Notes under the pieces: model-generated
What the model was told of the DNA's origin: nothing
Database searches by the model: none
The model's input: the letters and a program-made list of their open reading frames with translations, nothing else
Translations under genes and position numbers: made by a program
Shown here: in pieces, positions 45,100 to 56,900 of the stretch
Numbering within the stretch: the stretch's first letter is position 1
How the letters are laid out: each line of letters starts with the position of its first letter
Origin: Polytrichum commune
Taxonomy: Eukaryota; Streptophyta; Polytrichopsida; Polytrichales; Polytrichaceae
Assembly: GCA_950295325.1 (NCBI GenBank)
Contig: OX485809.1
Coordinates: 33,418,001-33,482,000 of the forward strand
DNA length: 64,000 bases
Direction: 5' to 3'

Positions 45100-45351
45100 G
45101 TTGTCAAATTTCATGCAATGGTGATAACACATGTGGATGATGTTGTCAAATTTCATGCAATGATGAGAACACATGTAGTTGATGTTGTCAAATTTCATGC
45201 AATGACGAGAACACATGTAGTTGATGTTGTCAAATTTCATGCAATGACGAGAACACATGTAGTTGATGCTGTCAAATTTCATGCAATGGCGAGAACACAT
45301 GTAGTTGATGCTGTAAAATTTCATGCATTGGTTAGAGCACATGTAGTTGTA
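45100..45351. repeat. 42-bp minisatellite, six units
   Basis: Units start near 45100, 45142, 45184, 45226, 45268 and 45310; each has GTTGTCAAATTTCATGCAAT and then GAACACATGTAGTTGAT or a close variant. Because 42 is divisible by three, both strands stay open: the plus strand reads a 14-residue repeat like VVKFHAMTRTHVVD and the minus strand one like NYMCSRHCMKFDNI. No start or splice context supports a gene. Confidence 0.9.
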
Positions 45352-47271
45352 CCAAGCTCCGAGCTCCAAGTTTTCCTCCTCGTGTCCACTTAGGGACACA
45401 CATGTCAGCAAAATCATTTGATCTCACCAGTGCGTATTCTTTACCCTTCAAACGTCATGCCAAGTATTGCAAGTGCAAATTCTTGATGGTCCTCTACATG
45501 GGGCGTCCACTACTATATAATTGATGTCAACAAGGATATTGTTTTGTAGAATGTTGCCCCACCAAACTTGTGGTCCTACATAAACCCAAAGGCTCGATCC
45601 AAAGAGGTATGATGCATGTAACTAAATATGTATGCCAAGTCCTTCATCTAAGTTACAACTCCTATGAAGATGATCAAGCATAACTTTCTAAGCTTGTTGA
45701 TGTGTGGTTGATGTGGTTGATGTGGTTGGGATTTCGTTCTCCATGCATAACTTTCTAAGCTTGTTATTCTTTGGTTACTTTGTAGAGTTTCAAAGATTGA
45801 TTCTGAAATCACAATAGGTGCTCATAAGATGCGTTTGTGTTTTGTGATGCAAGTTATTATGAACCTTTATTTGTGGCATACGATTTTCCAAGATTCAAGA
45901 CATTTGATGTCTTGACCTACATTGTCGAATTGGCTGCATTGTTAGATTTGTATTGTGTACTTTGACATATCAATTAGTTGACAATTGCAACTGCAAATTT
46001 ATCATATAAAGTCATTTCGGACTCGATTGCAATACAATTGTCATTGTTCTCAACAACCCACTATGTTTTTAGGTCAATTCATTGCGTCAATATGGTGACG
46101 TGACAAAATCATTCATTTTTTTCATGGTTGCTCTTGCAGTATCTATCATTTCAAATTCTAGATTTGTAATATGCTAATTGCATAGGTTTTCCAATGAATA
46201 GAACTTAGGTTCATTTTATGAAAAGGAAGTTACAAATAATAACACATGTGATTTTAGTATACATAGCCACAATTCATGTGTTGTGGCTCCAAGGAACATC
46301 ATTATTGGTACAAAGGAATCACAAAGGCAACAAGCTTAAGTGTCACAAGTTGCTTTGGTTTGTACCCAAAAGGAGAAATATCACAATTAAGACTTCTACA
46401 GAAAGTTTGACTTGGTCTACTCATTGGGTCTAATAGGGAAATGTATTGTAAATGGTCACTTCACTTTGGTCTTATGTTGTGCCTTATTTTGGGGTTTTAA
46501 GTGGTCACTAAGCCTCTCTAAACAAGCAACATACATGATTTGTTATCATGCAACCAAGCAACAAATAAATGCTTTTGGGGGAACAAGGTGACAAATGAGT
46601 AGTGATATATTTGTGTCTCAAGGGGGCGGATGTAAAACATGGCACGTGTGCATTAAAATACACTTGAAATTGGTCAATGCAAGTTGGTTGTTGCTTCATA
46701 CTTTACTTTCGTGGGACAATCAAAATTACACATGTTTTTGCTCAATCAAATGTCCGTTATAGGTGCTTTTAGCTTAAAAGTGGTGTAGGAGACTTGTGAG
46801 AGCTTCTTGACAACCACCAAGACAATTTCCATGCTGCATGTCAGGAAGCTCCAAAGGTGCACTCCCGAGTGTTTACAAGCAACTTCCACCCAAAAAGTAC
46901 TCTTTTCCGGATCACCTTCCAACGAGCCATACCATTCTAGTATCTAAAAGCAACACTTTTGTCCTCCCTATTTGTGCTTTCCATTTCATTTTTGCTTTTG
47001 ACATACATTCCTTTTAAGTGTGCCCTTGTTTGTTGTCTCCAATCACCAATTTTTCATCCAATTCATGTTTTCATCCATTGTTGTCATATGGTAGTAATCC
47101 ATTCTTGTGAGGGTTTGCAATTGTGTTCTAGTTTACAAATTGGAGGCTCTTGGACAACTCATAGGCTTTCTTGAGTCTTTTTCTCTGGATTGTAGCTAAG
47201 TTAATTTACTCTAGTCTTTGTTTGCTTGATGCAATTGTTGAGTTACATGCTATGGATAAAAAACCGTTCAA
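45352..47271. other. Intergenic, nothing recognised
   Basis: Several open frames of 60-70 codons without motifs. No RNA gene or clear element was seen. Confidence 0.45.
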
Positions 47272-47510
47272 TGACTTTCTCATTGGAAGTGGATTTCATA
47301 TGTAATAAGGGCTTATTCAAATCATGATTTATATTTTTTACACATAGTGGAGGCATTTACCACATTATATTGAAAAGCTTAGTATTTATACATGAATCCA
47401 TTTTCCAAGGATGCCGTCAATATATATACATTTTTTCTTCTCCATAAAGTTCCCGTATATAGGGGTTTTGAATTTGTAGTGACCCATGAACGTCATTTAG
47501 GTTTCCAATG
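47272..47510 (+). repeat. Dispersed repeat E, copy 2
   Basis: Shares with 11370-11605, in order: CTCATTGGAAGTG, TATGTAATAAGGGCTTATT, CATGATTTATATTTT, GGAGGCATTTA, ATACATGAATCCAT and TATAGGGGTTTT. Diverged; class unknown. Confidence 0.5.
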
Positions 47511-48645
47511 AAGAGTACACCCCCCCGGTCCAAACCCTAAGATTTGTTTTCATCTTCGTAATAAATATAATTCAATTTTATAATAAAAATTAAGTATTAT
47601 AGTATTTTCAATCCAACTCATGTTTTGAATTTTTATATGATAACTCTATGATACATTATTATTGAGCCATTATTAGGTCTCAAAATGGTCTTATTATCTA
47701 GTAAGGACCCTTGCAATATATCCTAGTTGTTGCCACCCTGGGATATTATTTGTGGTTCTTCATTGAGTTCATATCCCATTCATGGTCAATCTCCCAACCA
47801 GTGAACGGTTTCTCCCAATGATATTGTTGATTTCATGAGAATTATGGACTTGCAATCCTTGAATCATGTTGATCTCCAAAGAAGAGTTGTTGGGAATATT
47901 ATTCTCTACTCACACACAAAATATATAACGAAATACATAATTATATTGATATAAAGTCTTGAAGAGTTAAACTTAAATAGTTCATGAGAAATGAACATTT
48001 TATTTGTTGGTTTCAAATTTGGTATGTAGGATAAAAAGATAGAAACAAAACATCAACTATGATGAACGGAATGACAAGTTTTTAGTTTCATTAACAAATG
48101 TCATTCGCACTCTAAACATAGGATCATCTTCTTTCAAGCATTTTGTAATAAACCGTAAGTCTTCATAAGACAAAGATATCTGCAAAATATCCATGCAAGC
48201 TAAGCTCATGACCTTATATAGAAAGGTCCAACCCTACAAATGTGATCTTTGACTTTGTGTCAACAGTTTTGCTTCATGAGTGTTTCATTAACCAAGCTTG
48301 CAAATCCCACCCTACAGCTAATTTGGAAAAACCCTAAGAATAGAAAAAAGGGTTAATACCATCCCCTTGATATCTCACTTTCAACATGACCATGTTACAC
48401 TTTCTCAAATATTCGATAACTTGAGGATCAGTCAGGTTCTAAACAATTTGAGCCTCCTTTGAGCTCAAACTAAAAACTTGTAAACTCCACATATCAAACT
48501 CCTCAAAATTGCAAGTTTGAGTTCTCAGCTTGAGCAATGCCTAGTGGAAACGAAGCCTTACACTCAAAGGGCCATGACCATCAGACCCATTACAAAAGTG
48601 ATAATCCAAGTGAAGACCGTAATAATATCGCCAAGAGGCTTTGGA
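47511..48645. other. Intergenic, nothing recognised
   Basis: AT-rich with no gene-like structure. A run of six C occurs at about 47521. Confidence 0.45.
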
Positions 48646-48759
48646 GTTTGTTTGTGAAAGAGATACATCGCAGTAGCTGCTTAGGAATGGCATGGCTACT
48701 GCGATGTATCTCTTTCACAAACAAACTGCAGTAGCCATGCCATTCCTAAGCAGCTACTA
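48646..48759. repeat. Interlocked inverted repeat (A-B-A'-B')
   Basis: Arm A (48646-48676, 31 nt, starting GTTTGTTTGTGAAAGAGATA) is followed by B (48677-48695, CTGCTTAGGAATGGCATGG), a perfect inverted copy A' (48696-48726), and then B' (48735-48753, CCATGCCATTCCTAAGCAG), a perfect inverted copy of B. B and B' are both framed by CAGTAG and CTACT words. Two perfect palindromes therefore interlock. Confidence 0.95.
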
Positions 48760-49309
48760 GCCTCCACCCAATCAAATGATAGATCAATATTGGGATAATG
48801 CCTTAACCCATAAACACATGCGAAAATTTTGGGGTAAAATCAAGTGAACTCAGTGACCTGGGTTTAAGATTTGTTCGAAGGAGATCGGCACATGTCTAGT
48901 AAAATGTAACAGTACGGATGTGAATTGTTTGTAGTCCATAAAACTAGTAGTTTTTTTTTTTTTTTTTTTCCTTTATTTTTTGGGACACTGTTGGGCCTTG
49001 ACAACTAAATCATGCCCGTATGATGTAATATAGATGATAAATAGGTACCCAAGCTTATGGTTTTAGAGAATATGAAACTGGTCGCAAGTGCTTGAGTACT
49101 TTAAAAAATGATCGACACGTAGCAAGTCTTCACTTGCCAGCATGGATTGAAATCTGTAACATTCACCAACTCAAGAGTGCACAAAGATCATACTCTCAAA
49201 GGCTTGACATCGTTTTCATCCGCAAAAAGCAGCTGTAGCTCTCTGCCAATGACAAATAAAGTTATAAAATCCCTTCTCATCGTGCATCACCGCAAATGCA
49301 GTAATAAGA
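48760..49309. other. Intergenic with a poly-T tract
   Basis: A run of about 19 T lies near 48952-48970. No gene was recognised. Confidence 0.5.
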
Positions 49310-49690
49310 GTGAGACAGGAGTATAATAACATGACAAATTAGCGAGATTTGATATGTACATGTCCAAAGAACCCTGAATTTGTTCATCGTTGAGAGGTTG
49401 ATGAGTAGTGGCGAGTGTTCATTGCTAGTTTCCAGCTTGTGGCGGTGTATTCTGAATCTGCAAGGACGCCTTGCAAAGATTACGCACAGAGGTTAGTTTG
49501 TGATTCCATTTCTTTGAATTTATGGAAGTTCTGTCCAAGAGTATAATCACGCGACAAAGCGCGATTGGAGATGATATATGTGCATGTCCGAAGAATCCTG
49601 CATTTGTTCATCATTGAGGGATTGATGAGGAGTGATGAGTCTTCTGTTGCTTATATCCAGCTTGTTGCAGTGATCATTTTGGATCTGCAG
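49310..49690 (+). repeat. Tandem duplication upstream of the UGT gene
   Basis: Two diverged copies, about 222 bp apart, share GAGTATAAT, TACATGTCCAAAGAACCCTG / TGCATGTCCGAAGAATCCTG, TTTGTTCATC and CCAGCTTGT. They occupy the proximal promoter of the UGT, so duplication may have doubled regulatory sites; that is inference. Confidence 0.6.
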
Positions 49691-49835
49691 GCCGGAACTC
49701 AATTAGAATTCCTTGTTGGATTTTCATTTCTGAGGTTTTAGCCTGATCGGCACTGACTTCTGGCCTTGAAACTGCAACGCGCACACACGAGAATTTGAAG
49801 GCGAAATCGCAAAGTCCGGATCTTCGAGGTTTGAA

Positions 49836-52800
49836 GTGAAGACTGAGCCAAGGGTGGGAGACGGCCTGCTTTGTGTAATGACGATGGGTCACGAGGCTGC
49901 ATCGAATTACAAGGATGGGACTCACGTGGTGCTCATTGCGAGCCCGCCGGCTGGCCACACCGTGCCGTTACTTCAGCTTGCAAGGGCGCTGGCCAGTTGC
50001 GGAGTTGTAGTCTCAATTGTGTGCACAGACCTGCACCTCGAGGAGCTGAAGGCTGCCAAGTCTGTGTCTCCGACACATGCCCTGAACATACGCTTTGTGG
50101 CTCTCCAGGATGGCACCGCCATCTCTAGCACCACATTTATTGACATGATGAGGGACCAACCATCCCTGGAGGCACGACTAGCGGAGTGTCTGGACTTGCT
50201 TCTTGGGAAGATGCTCATGTCTGGGGAACATAACCACCACCAATTGGGTGATAATGCTAATTTCGGGGCTCCTCCACCTTGCTGTGTCATCTCCAGCATA
50301 TTTGTGATCGGCTGGGCGCATGATATAGTTACAAAGCATCACTTGGAAAGCCACTTGCTATGCACCTCTCCTGCGAGCTGGCTCTGCTTTTTACTCAAGG
50401 CGATGATCGTTTCGCATCTGGGCGCATTTCAATTAATGCAGTCTTTTCTACCAGTCTCATCAAATATCAACTGGATGAAACATGAACTGAAGTTAGCACA
50501 CTTCATATGAAACTTGATCCAAGGAAATAGGAAGGTCCATGAAAATCTGTTGCAGAATTGTTGCAAACCCTCAGAAACTGTTGGAAACTGGCGCTACAAA
50601 AGGGACCGAGTATTTGCAAAGACATGCAGAACGCTATGCGTTTGTTTAGCTGATGCCATTGTGATGGGATTAAAAACGTTGCGAATTTTGTCACAAACGT
50701 GTTCATGTTCTGTTGCTATGAGAGTCAAAAGTGTAGAAGAGATGAAATTTGTTCTCAGTGTCATCGGTCTACATGCTGAAATTGAAAGTGTGATGGCTGC
50801 AGCTAGACAGGCTTATGACAGAGGGGCGAGTCCCGGTGACCCCGGAGAACGAGTCACAGATCATCACCAGCATCCCTGGTCTCCCCTCGCTCCATCCGCT
50901 GGACCTGCCCAGACCTTTCCTAAACCCCACATCCACTCGCTCCGATTTTCCGTACCGCCATTTCATAGGATGCGGTAGCCCTTCGGTCATTTTGCTCAAC
51001 ACTTGTGAAGAGCTTGAAGGAGAAGCTCTGGATGGCCTGAGATCTCAAGTGCTGGGAGGAAGTGATCCATTAGTCAAGGTCCGTAACTAGTAGTGTCATT
51101 TGATGCCTCTTCTCTCTCACGATCAGCCTCGACTCGATTCTCTCTTCTGCACATCCTTAAATCATCTACACATCCTCAAATCATTTTGGGAGCCTGCTAA
51201 CTCTCAAGTGGCATGTTGCAGACGCGCAGTATTATCCCAATTGGCCCGATGTGCTCGCTACAAGAAGCGGATGGCCATGAAACCATGGAAGTTGCGAGTG
51301 ATGAGAATCCATGTCTCCAGTGGCTCAAGACACAGCCCCCTGGATCCGTCCTCTATGTGGCCTTTGGAAGTGCGCGGACTGGGCCCCTCGCAACCGCACA
51401 ACTCCAAGATCTGGCGGAGGGTCTTGAGGCCAGTGGGCAACCGTTCTTGTGGGTGTTGAAGATCCCCGGTGTCTGTCCCACGGCCACAATGGAGAGCACC
51501 CTGCCCGCCATGTCCGACCTGCTCCCTCCTGGTGAACCACTCTTTGCCTTCTCTCCCAGTCAGAGGCAATCGATTTTTCCCTGAGCCAAAAGCGTAGTAG
51601 TGATTGTTTATAGGTTTGCAAGCTGCCAAACAGGTGATGTCGATATTCTCGCTCTCCAATTGATCAAGAAGGACCTGAGCCAAGTCAATGTGAATGATGA
51701 CTTTCTGCATTCGGTTTCGCCACTTGCAAACTGCTGAGATTTCCTATTTCTTGTATCGTCTTTTTCTGTTGGGAAGATTGTCAATCGTGCTGGATTACCG
51801 CAGCAGCAATGTTTGGGATTTATATATCACCAGAATTCGGTCATGAAATCCTTTATGAAATCAGCGCCAATATCGTGGCCAAATGTTCTGAAGGTCATCT
51901 GAGTCAGACATCCAAAACCATTATTGACATCACCACATATCGGCCCTGATTTCAAGTGGATATCTACGTCATTTCGGTACAACATCCTGCTTGACCTTTC
52001 CTACTGGTACCCTGACCATGAGGTCATGATTGCGCCTCGCGTACAATCAGAGAAACTGCTCCTCAAAGCCTGAGTACTTCTGATTTCCTGTTGATAATGC
52101 ACGAACTCTAGGAGATCCTATGATGACCTCACCTTGCTGCAAGGCGCAACGTGACTATTTCTTCAAAACTTGATCTACTCCATGCTTTCATCGGATGCAA
52201 TTTCTCATGATTTTATCATGTTAATGTGTAGGATTTCTAGGACGGGTGGAGGGCCGTGCATTTATTTATTCTGGTTGGGCACCTCAACAAGAGATTTTGA
52301 AGCATCCTGCTACTGCCGGTTTTCTGACTCATTGTGGATGGAATTCCACACTCGAGAGTATAAGTGCTGGTGTACCAATGCTTACATGGCCCTTGACAGC
52401 CGACCAACCATTGATTGCAAGGTGAGTATCGCATTGTCACATACAACAATATAAAATTGAGTGTCGAAATACCTGCAGACAAATTTGTGAAGAGGTTGTC
52501 TAGGGTCATGTCCAATCCCAACAGTCATAACAGAACCAAGCTGGGATGCCTAATTTTGATACCAGTGAAACCATCAACTATGTCCTACAACGTCATCCCA
52601 GAGCTTCTCCAGAAGAACTTAATGAGCATCATGGATAGCCTGCTTCGAAATCTCACCAGCAAAGTAAATCACTTATCCAACCACTTTGACATATGACATA
52701 TCAAATTCTATTTTGACCGAGATCACTAATGCTTGTCGTTAACAGAGGGATGTGGCATATCAGAACCCTATCGTATAAAAACTGAAGGTTCAATAACAAT

Positions 52801-53126
52801 GCAAGAATGCACTAGTATCACCAACAATCTTCTCGCAGTTCAGATTGCCAGTTGCTTCTGGCTAGTCATTGAAGATTTTGTGTGCTACATTCTTTGATTG
52901 TAGATTTCTCGTGGATACATCAAAACTGGCGATACAGATTGAGAAAGCAGACAAAGATTTTTACAAGAAGGAAGCGATCAAGACAGCAGTGCGAAGTTTA
53001 TTTAGCGAGGAAGAAGGTGGCCCAGTTCGGAAGAGGGTGAAAGACATGTGCTACTCAGCAACCCATTCAGCTTCCAAGCAAAACATTGTCAAATACGTGA
53101 ATGACCTACAAACGTGTAGACACTAA
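49836..53126 (+). CDS. UDP-glycosyltransferase (GT1 family, plant PSPG type)
   Basis: The enzyme transfers sugar from a UDP-sugar to a small molecule in the cytosol; acceptor unknown. Exons: 49836-50399, 50803-51078, 51222-51531, 52232-52421, 52904-53126, 520 aa (or 504 from the ATG at 49884). The N-terminus has [20 protein letters not shown] with the catalytic-type His in the PPAGH block. Exon 2 has [20 protein letters not shown] and [18 protein letters not shown]. Exon 3 has [20 protein letters not shown]. Exon 4 carries the PSPG box, beginning [20 protein letters not shown] and continuing [20 protein letters not shown] to ADQP. Exon 5 ends [11 protein letters not shown]. Intron 1 fits only with a GC donor (AAG|GCGATG); the other introns are GT-AG. 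It is convergent with the D27-like gene. Confidence 0.88.
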
Positions 53127-53364
53127 TTTTTCTCTATAGGGAAATGGGAAAATTCACCCAGTGCTACAGATTGAATAGATCTCAATTTATACATTATAGA
53201 AAGTCTGTAGGATCCTTGAATAATATGATGAAACCATATCTTTGTTACACCCATGAGTATATATCCGTTGAACTTGCACAGCTCAGAAATGACCTCGTTA
53301 GCTCATTTTTTTGAATCAGAATAGCATCGGCCACTGATCACACTACATACAGTTTGACACACAT

Positions 53365-53480
53365 TGGACGCCCTATCACCAATGGTCTGCATTGTCAGCT
53401 GCTGGAGCAGAAATGCAGATATTTGGACGAGACAAAGTGTGCAGGCATATGCATATCATATGTTAAAAAGGGTGAAGCTT
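53365..53480 (+). pseudogene. Isolated D27-type exon remnant (inverted relative to the D27 gene)
   Basis: Directly after an acceptor-like CATTGTCAG, 53399-53456 reads LLEQKCRYLDETKCAGICIS, which is the counterpart of exon 6 of the D27-like gene (VLVQKCKYLDETKCAGICIH). After that it degenerates and no donor is seen. Of the 10 codon differences in the aligned part I count about seven silent ones, so the sequence diverged under protein-level selection before it became isolated. Neighbouring exons 5 and 7 are not found on this strand. Confidence 0.75.
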
Positions 53481-53953
53481 TATTTATATTATTTTGCTTT
53501 CAGCAGCCCTGACCATACTAGAAGGACAAAAATATCATGGTTGCTTTCACATTGCGTCAAATGCATAGCACCTCTTTTACAAACTTGCTGTAACCTGGAA
53601 CACAACAATTCAAACTAAAGGTTAGAAGAATTCCTTATTTGCAATCTATCTGGGCTGCCAACTAGGATAATATGCACTGAAAGAGAGATACATTATCTTA
53701 CCTGCTTCGAGGTACTGATACATTAGGATTTAAATCTAATCGCCAAACCGCTATTCTTGCATGAAACTGCTTTATCACGAGTTAGAGATGACTTGTTATA
53801 CATGTGCAACAAATCACTTGAGATAGGAAGCTGCACAGACATGTTTTATTTAACATTTAACACATCACCACATTGCAAGAACATATTGTTGTCACCTACT
53901 CCCTTGAATTAATCATGGGTGCCATGTTAAACATTGCTAGGACCTCTTGCATC

Positions 53954-56900
53954 TTAAAACACTCCATGCAGCTTGTACATGTCCATGCAAGAAAATCTAA
54001 AGATCTGTAGGATGAAGAGGTCAAATGTTTTGTGGAACTTGAGTACCTGAGGACATTGTGACTCGTTTGGCACACCTCTAATACTAGCCCGTGATGCAGC
54101 AGTAGGGCATACAGCCAGGCATGGAGTTTTCAGAGCAGCATCCTCAGCTGCTGGCAACGGCTCCACACCAAATTTAAACTGCGGATACATTGAAGTGAAT
54201 CCGGTTAACCAGTGCCAGGAGAAACATATCAAATACTTTAAAACCTGGAGTCCATACCAGACATAAGCACAAGGTAGTGTCAACAAACAATTTGTGTGGG
54301 TTTGCTAGGTTACATGACACGCCCAACCCTTAATGAATGTGCTAATTTGGTTCTGAAGTCCTACCTGGCAGCTGAAATCCTCATAGTTGGGCTCCATGGT
54401 AAGAAGGACGCCCATATCACCATTCATGAATGCCTGTCTAAGAGTGACAGAATCAGAATCATCCTAATAATACTAATCAACTAATAGCTCAAAGTAGAAG
54501 AGTTCTAACAAGTTGAATTCCAACAGTTCCAACACCCCTCACATATTTTACACCCACAGCCTTTCCTTATAAAAGCCTGGATTTCCAGGTTACCTGAGTG
54601 GGAAGTTTACACGTGTGAATACAGATGCCTGCGCACTTTGTCTCATCTAAATACTTGCACTTCTGCACCAGCACCTGACAAAGCACATCACCAGGGTCAA
54701 CCTCAGGACAAGGAGACTTCTTCATAAACCTTAGAAATCTCACAGAATCAAAACGCACTCAACAAAACTAACCTCTAATGAATCACATTAAAAAGATGGA
54801 CATCCAGATGTGTAGACATGTGGAAGTAAATTCCTGAGTTCGGAGTGAACACATAGCCTTGGTAATTGTCACTTTCTAAAGAAAATGTCTGGACAATAAG
54901 AATGACCAACTATCACATACGCTTGAAAGAAGTCCTGGAAAGTTTTTCATATGTGGCTGTGACATAGATCATAGGACATACTATCCCCAGGTTCAGAAGT
55001 TGGTAGTCGTCTGTAAAGAACTAACCCCGCTTGCAAGCATAGTACCATCTGCGAGCTCAACTTCATTGATAGTGCACCGACCCATCAACCACTGGCATGT
55101 GGCAAGCGTCACCTGCGCTGCACATAACAGTATATTTTACATTTCTTTACGCATATTTACCTCCACTATTGCACGTAACAACCTTGGCATTTTGTACATC
55201 ACCTTGACAGTAACTTAAATTGTAATCAACCTCTTGCCACAAAACAGCTAAGTTTCGAAATGCTTCCCTAATTACCATCGACTAGATCCTGACATTGAAC
55301 ATGTCATATACTTATACTGCCCCTGAACACTGTTGTGTTAATTATTGTGTTAACAATTTCTCTTCCAAAAAAAAAGAGGGTTTGCTTAACAAGCACGATC
55401 CCAAGTCGTTGCTAATAGAAGTTGTGATCATCAGCATTATCCTTGACACCAAAAGTGAATAGACATTACCACAGAGCATTGCAGCCGGCTTGCCATCACC
55501 AAGGGGTGCTACAATCTGTTTGAACAATGGCAATAACCAAGTTGGAAACAAGGACCTTAGAACTCTGACCTGCAACAAACAAACAAAGATTAAATCAATT
55601 GGCTCAAAAACTGTATTTTTTCTGGGTTAATTCAAGTGCATTCTACCCGTCTTCATTGACACTGAGACACTAGATGGTCCATTGATATGGAGTGATAGGT
55701 AGCCATAAACATTGCTTTTAACTTGGCCTTTATACTGCAGGCTGAATGATATGATTTCAAAAGTGAAATATTGCCTCGGTATCTCTACAGATACATTGAA
55801 GTGCAGTAATCTACACTTTTTTTGCTCGAATCAGATGTAAACCACCTGCTATGGGTTGAATCGCATGCGAGTAATATCCCCCAGAAACTATTTTCTGTCG
55901 TACCAATAATTGGTTCGTCCCTCCCACATTAGGTTTCATTGTTTAGTTAACAGCATCAATTTTCTAACTTTTGAGATCCTCAATTTCCATGATGTTCTGT
56001 AGGAAAGCATTCCTCCTCATCAACAAGTGACCAAAACCCCGGAGTTACATAAATTTCCATAGTTTGAGCATATGTTGTACCGTTGCTCGTTCAGTCTCTT
56101 CACCAGTGCGATATTGTACAAGAAGCCGCTTGGCAACGTCAACAAGCCCATCGTATCCTGGCTTCGAAGAGTCCCAGCCCACCTCCTGCACCAGCTCCCA
56201 TTCACCGAAATTTGTGGGCTTCCAAAGTAAGATTGGGCATACCTAAGGGCTTGTGAGATATTACAGTATTATCAGTAATTCTAAACCATCCAGCACTTTC
56301 TTGTGCAGTCACTTCCGAAATGATACAGAATGCCACTTAAATTTTCTAATTTTCACAAGTACTTCAATCTTTGCTGGTTCAATCCTTGGGCATACACAAC
56401 ATCTCTACGTTAGATAAATTTTAAGCCAGATCTTACGCACCTGAGCCATTTTACCTCTAAATATCTTCAAGAAGACATCGTCAAGCGGACCATGAGTGTA
56501 TGGGATTAGCTCCTTCGACTGCATTGCATCCACCTGAGAAAAAGAAGAAAAGTAGCCAATAAACTTCAAGACAACATAATCTCCACTACATGACGCCCAA
56601 TTGCTCGATTACAGGAAATTGGCATCAAAACGACCATCGGTCGAACTGCAACAAGGTGTTTCATACTTGAATGCAGAATGAGCTAACGAATCCATGCCAT
56701 GTGGACAAACATGCTGTTACATCCCTTCGTTCAGGGAGACAAAGAAGAACTGCAATACACTTATCACGCATAGAAACGCATGGCAGGCTCGTTCAGACCA
56801 TAAATTCGATAGCTTCCTTCAAATTTCCTATGAGTATATAAGAGGATAGCTAACAAAATTCCAGATAAAGATGTAAGGGATTTGTCAACTCTTCAGATTT

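Noticed and set aside
45100-45351. CRISPR-like array
   Set aside because: Units are contiguous 42-bp minisatellite repeats with no unique spacers, in a plant nuclear context.
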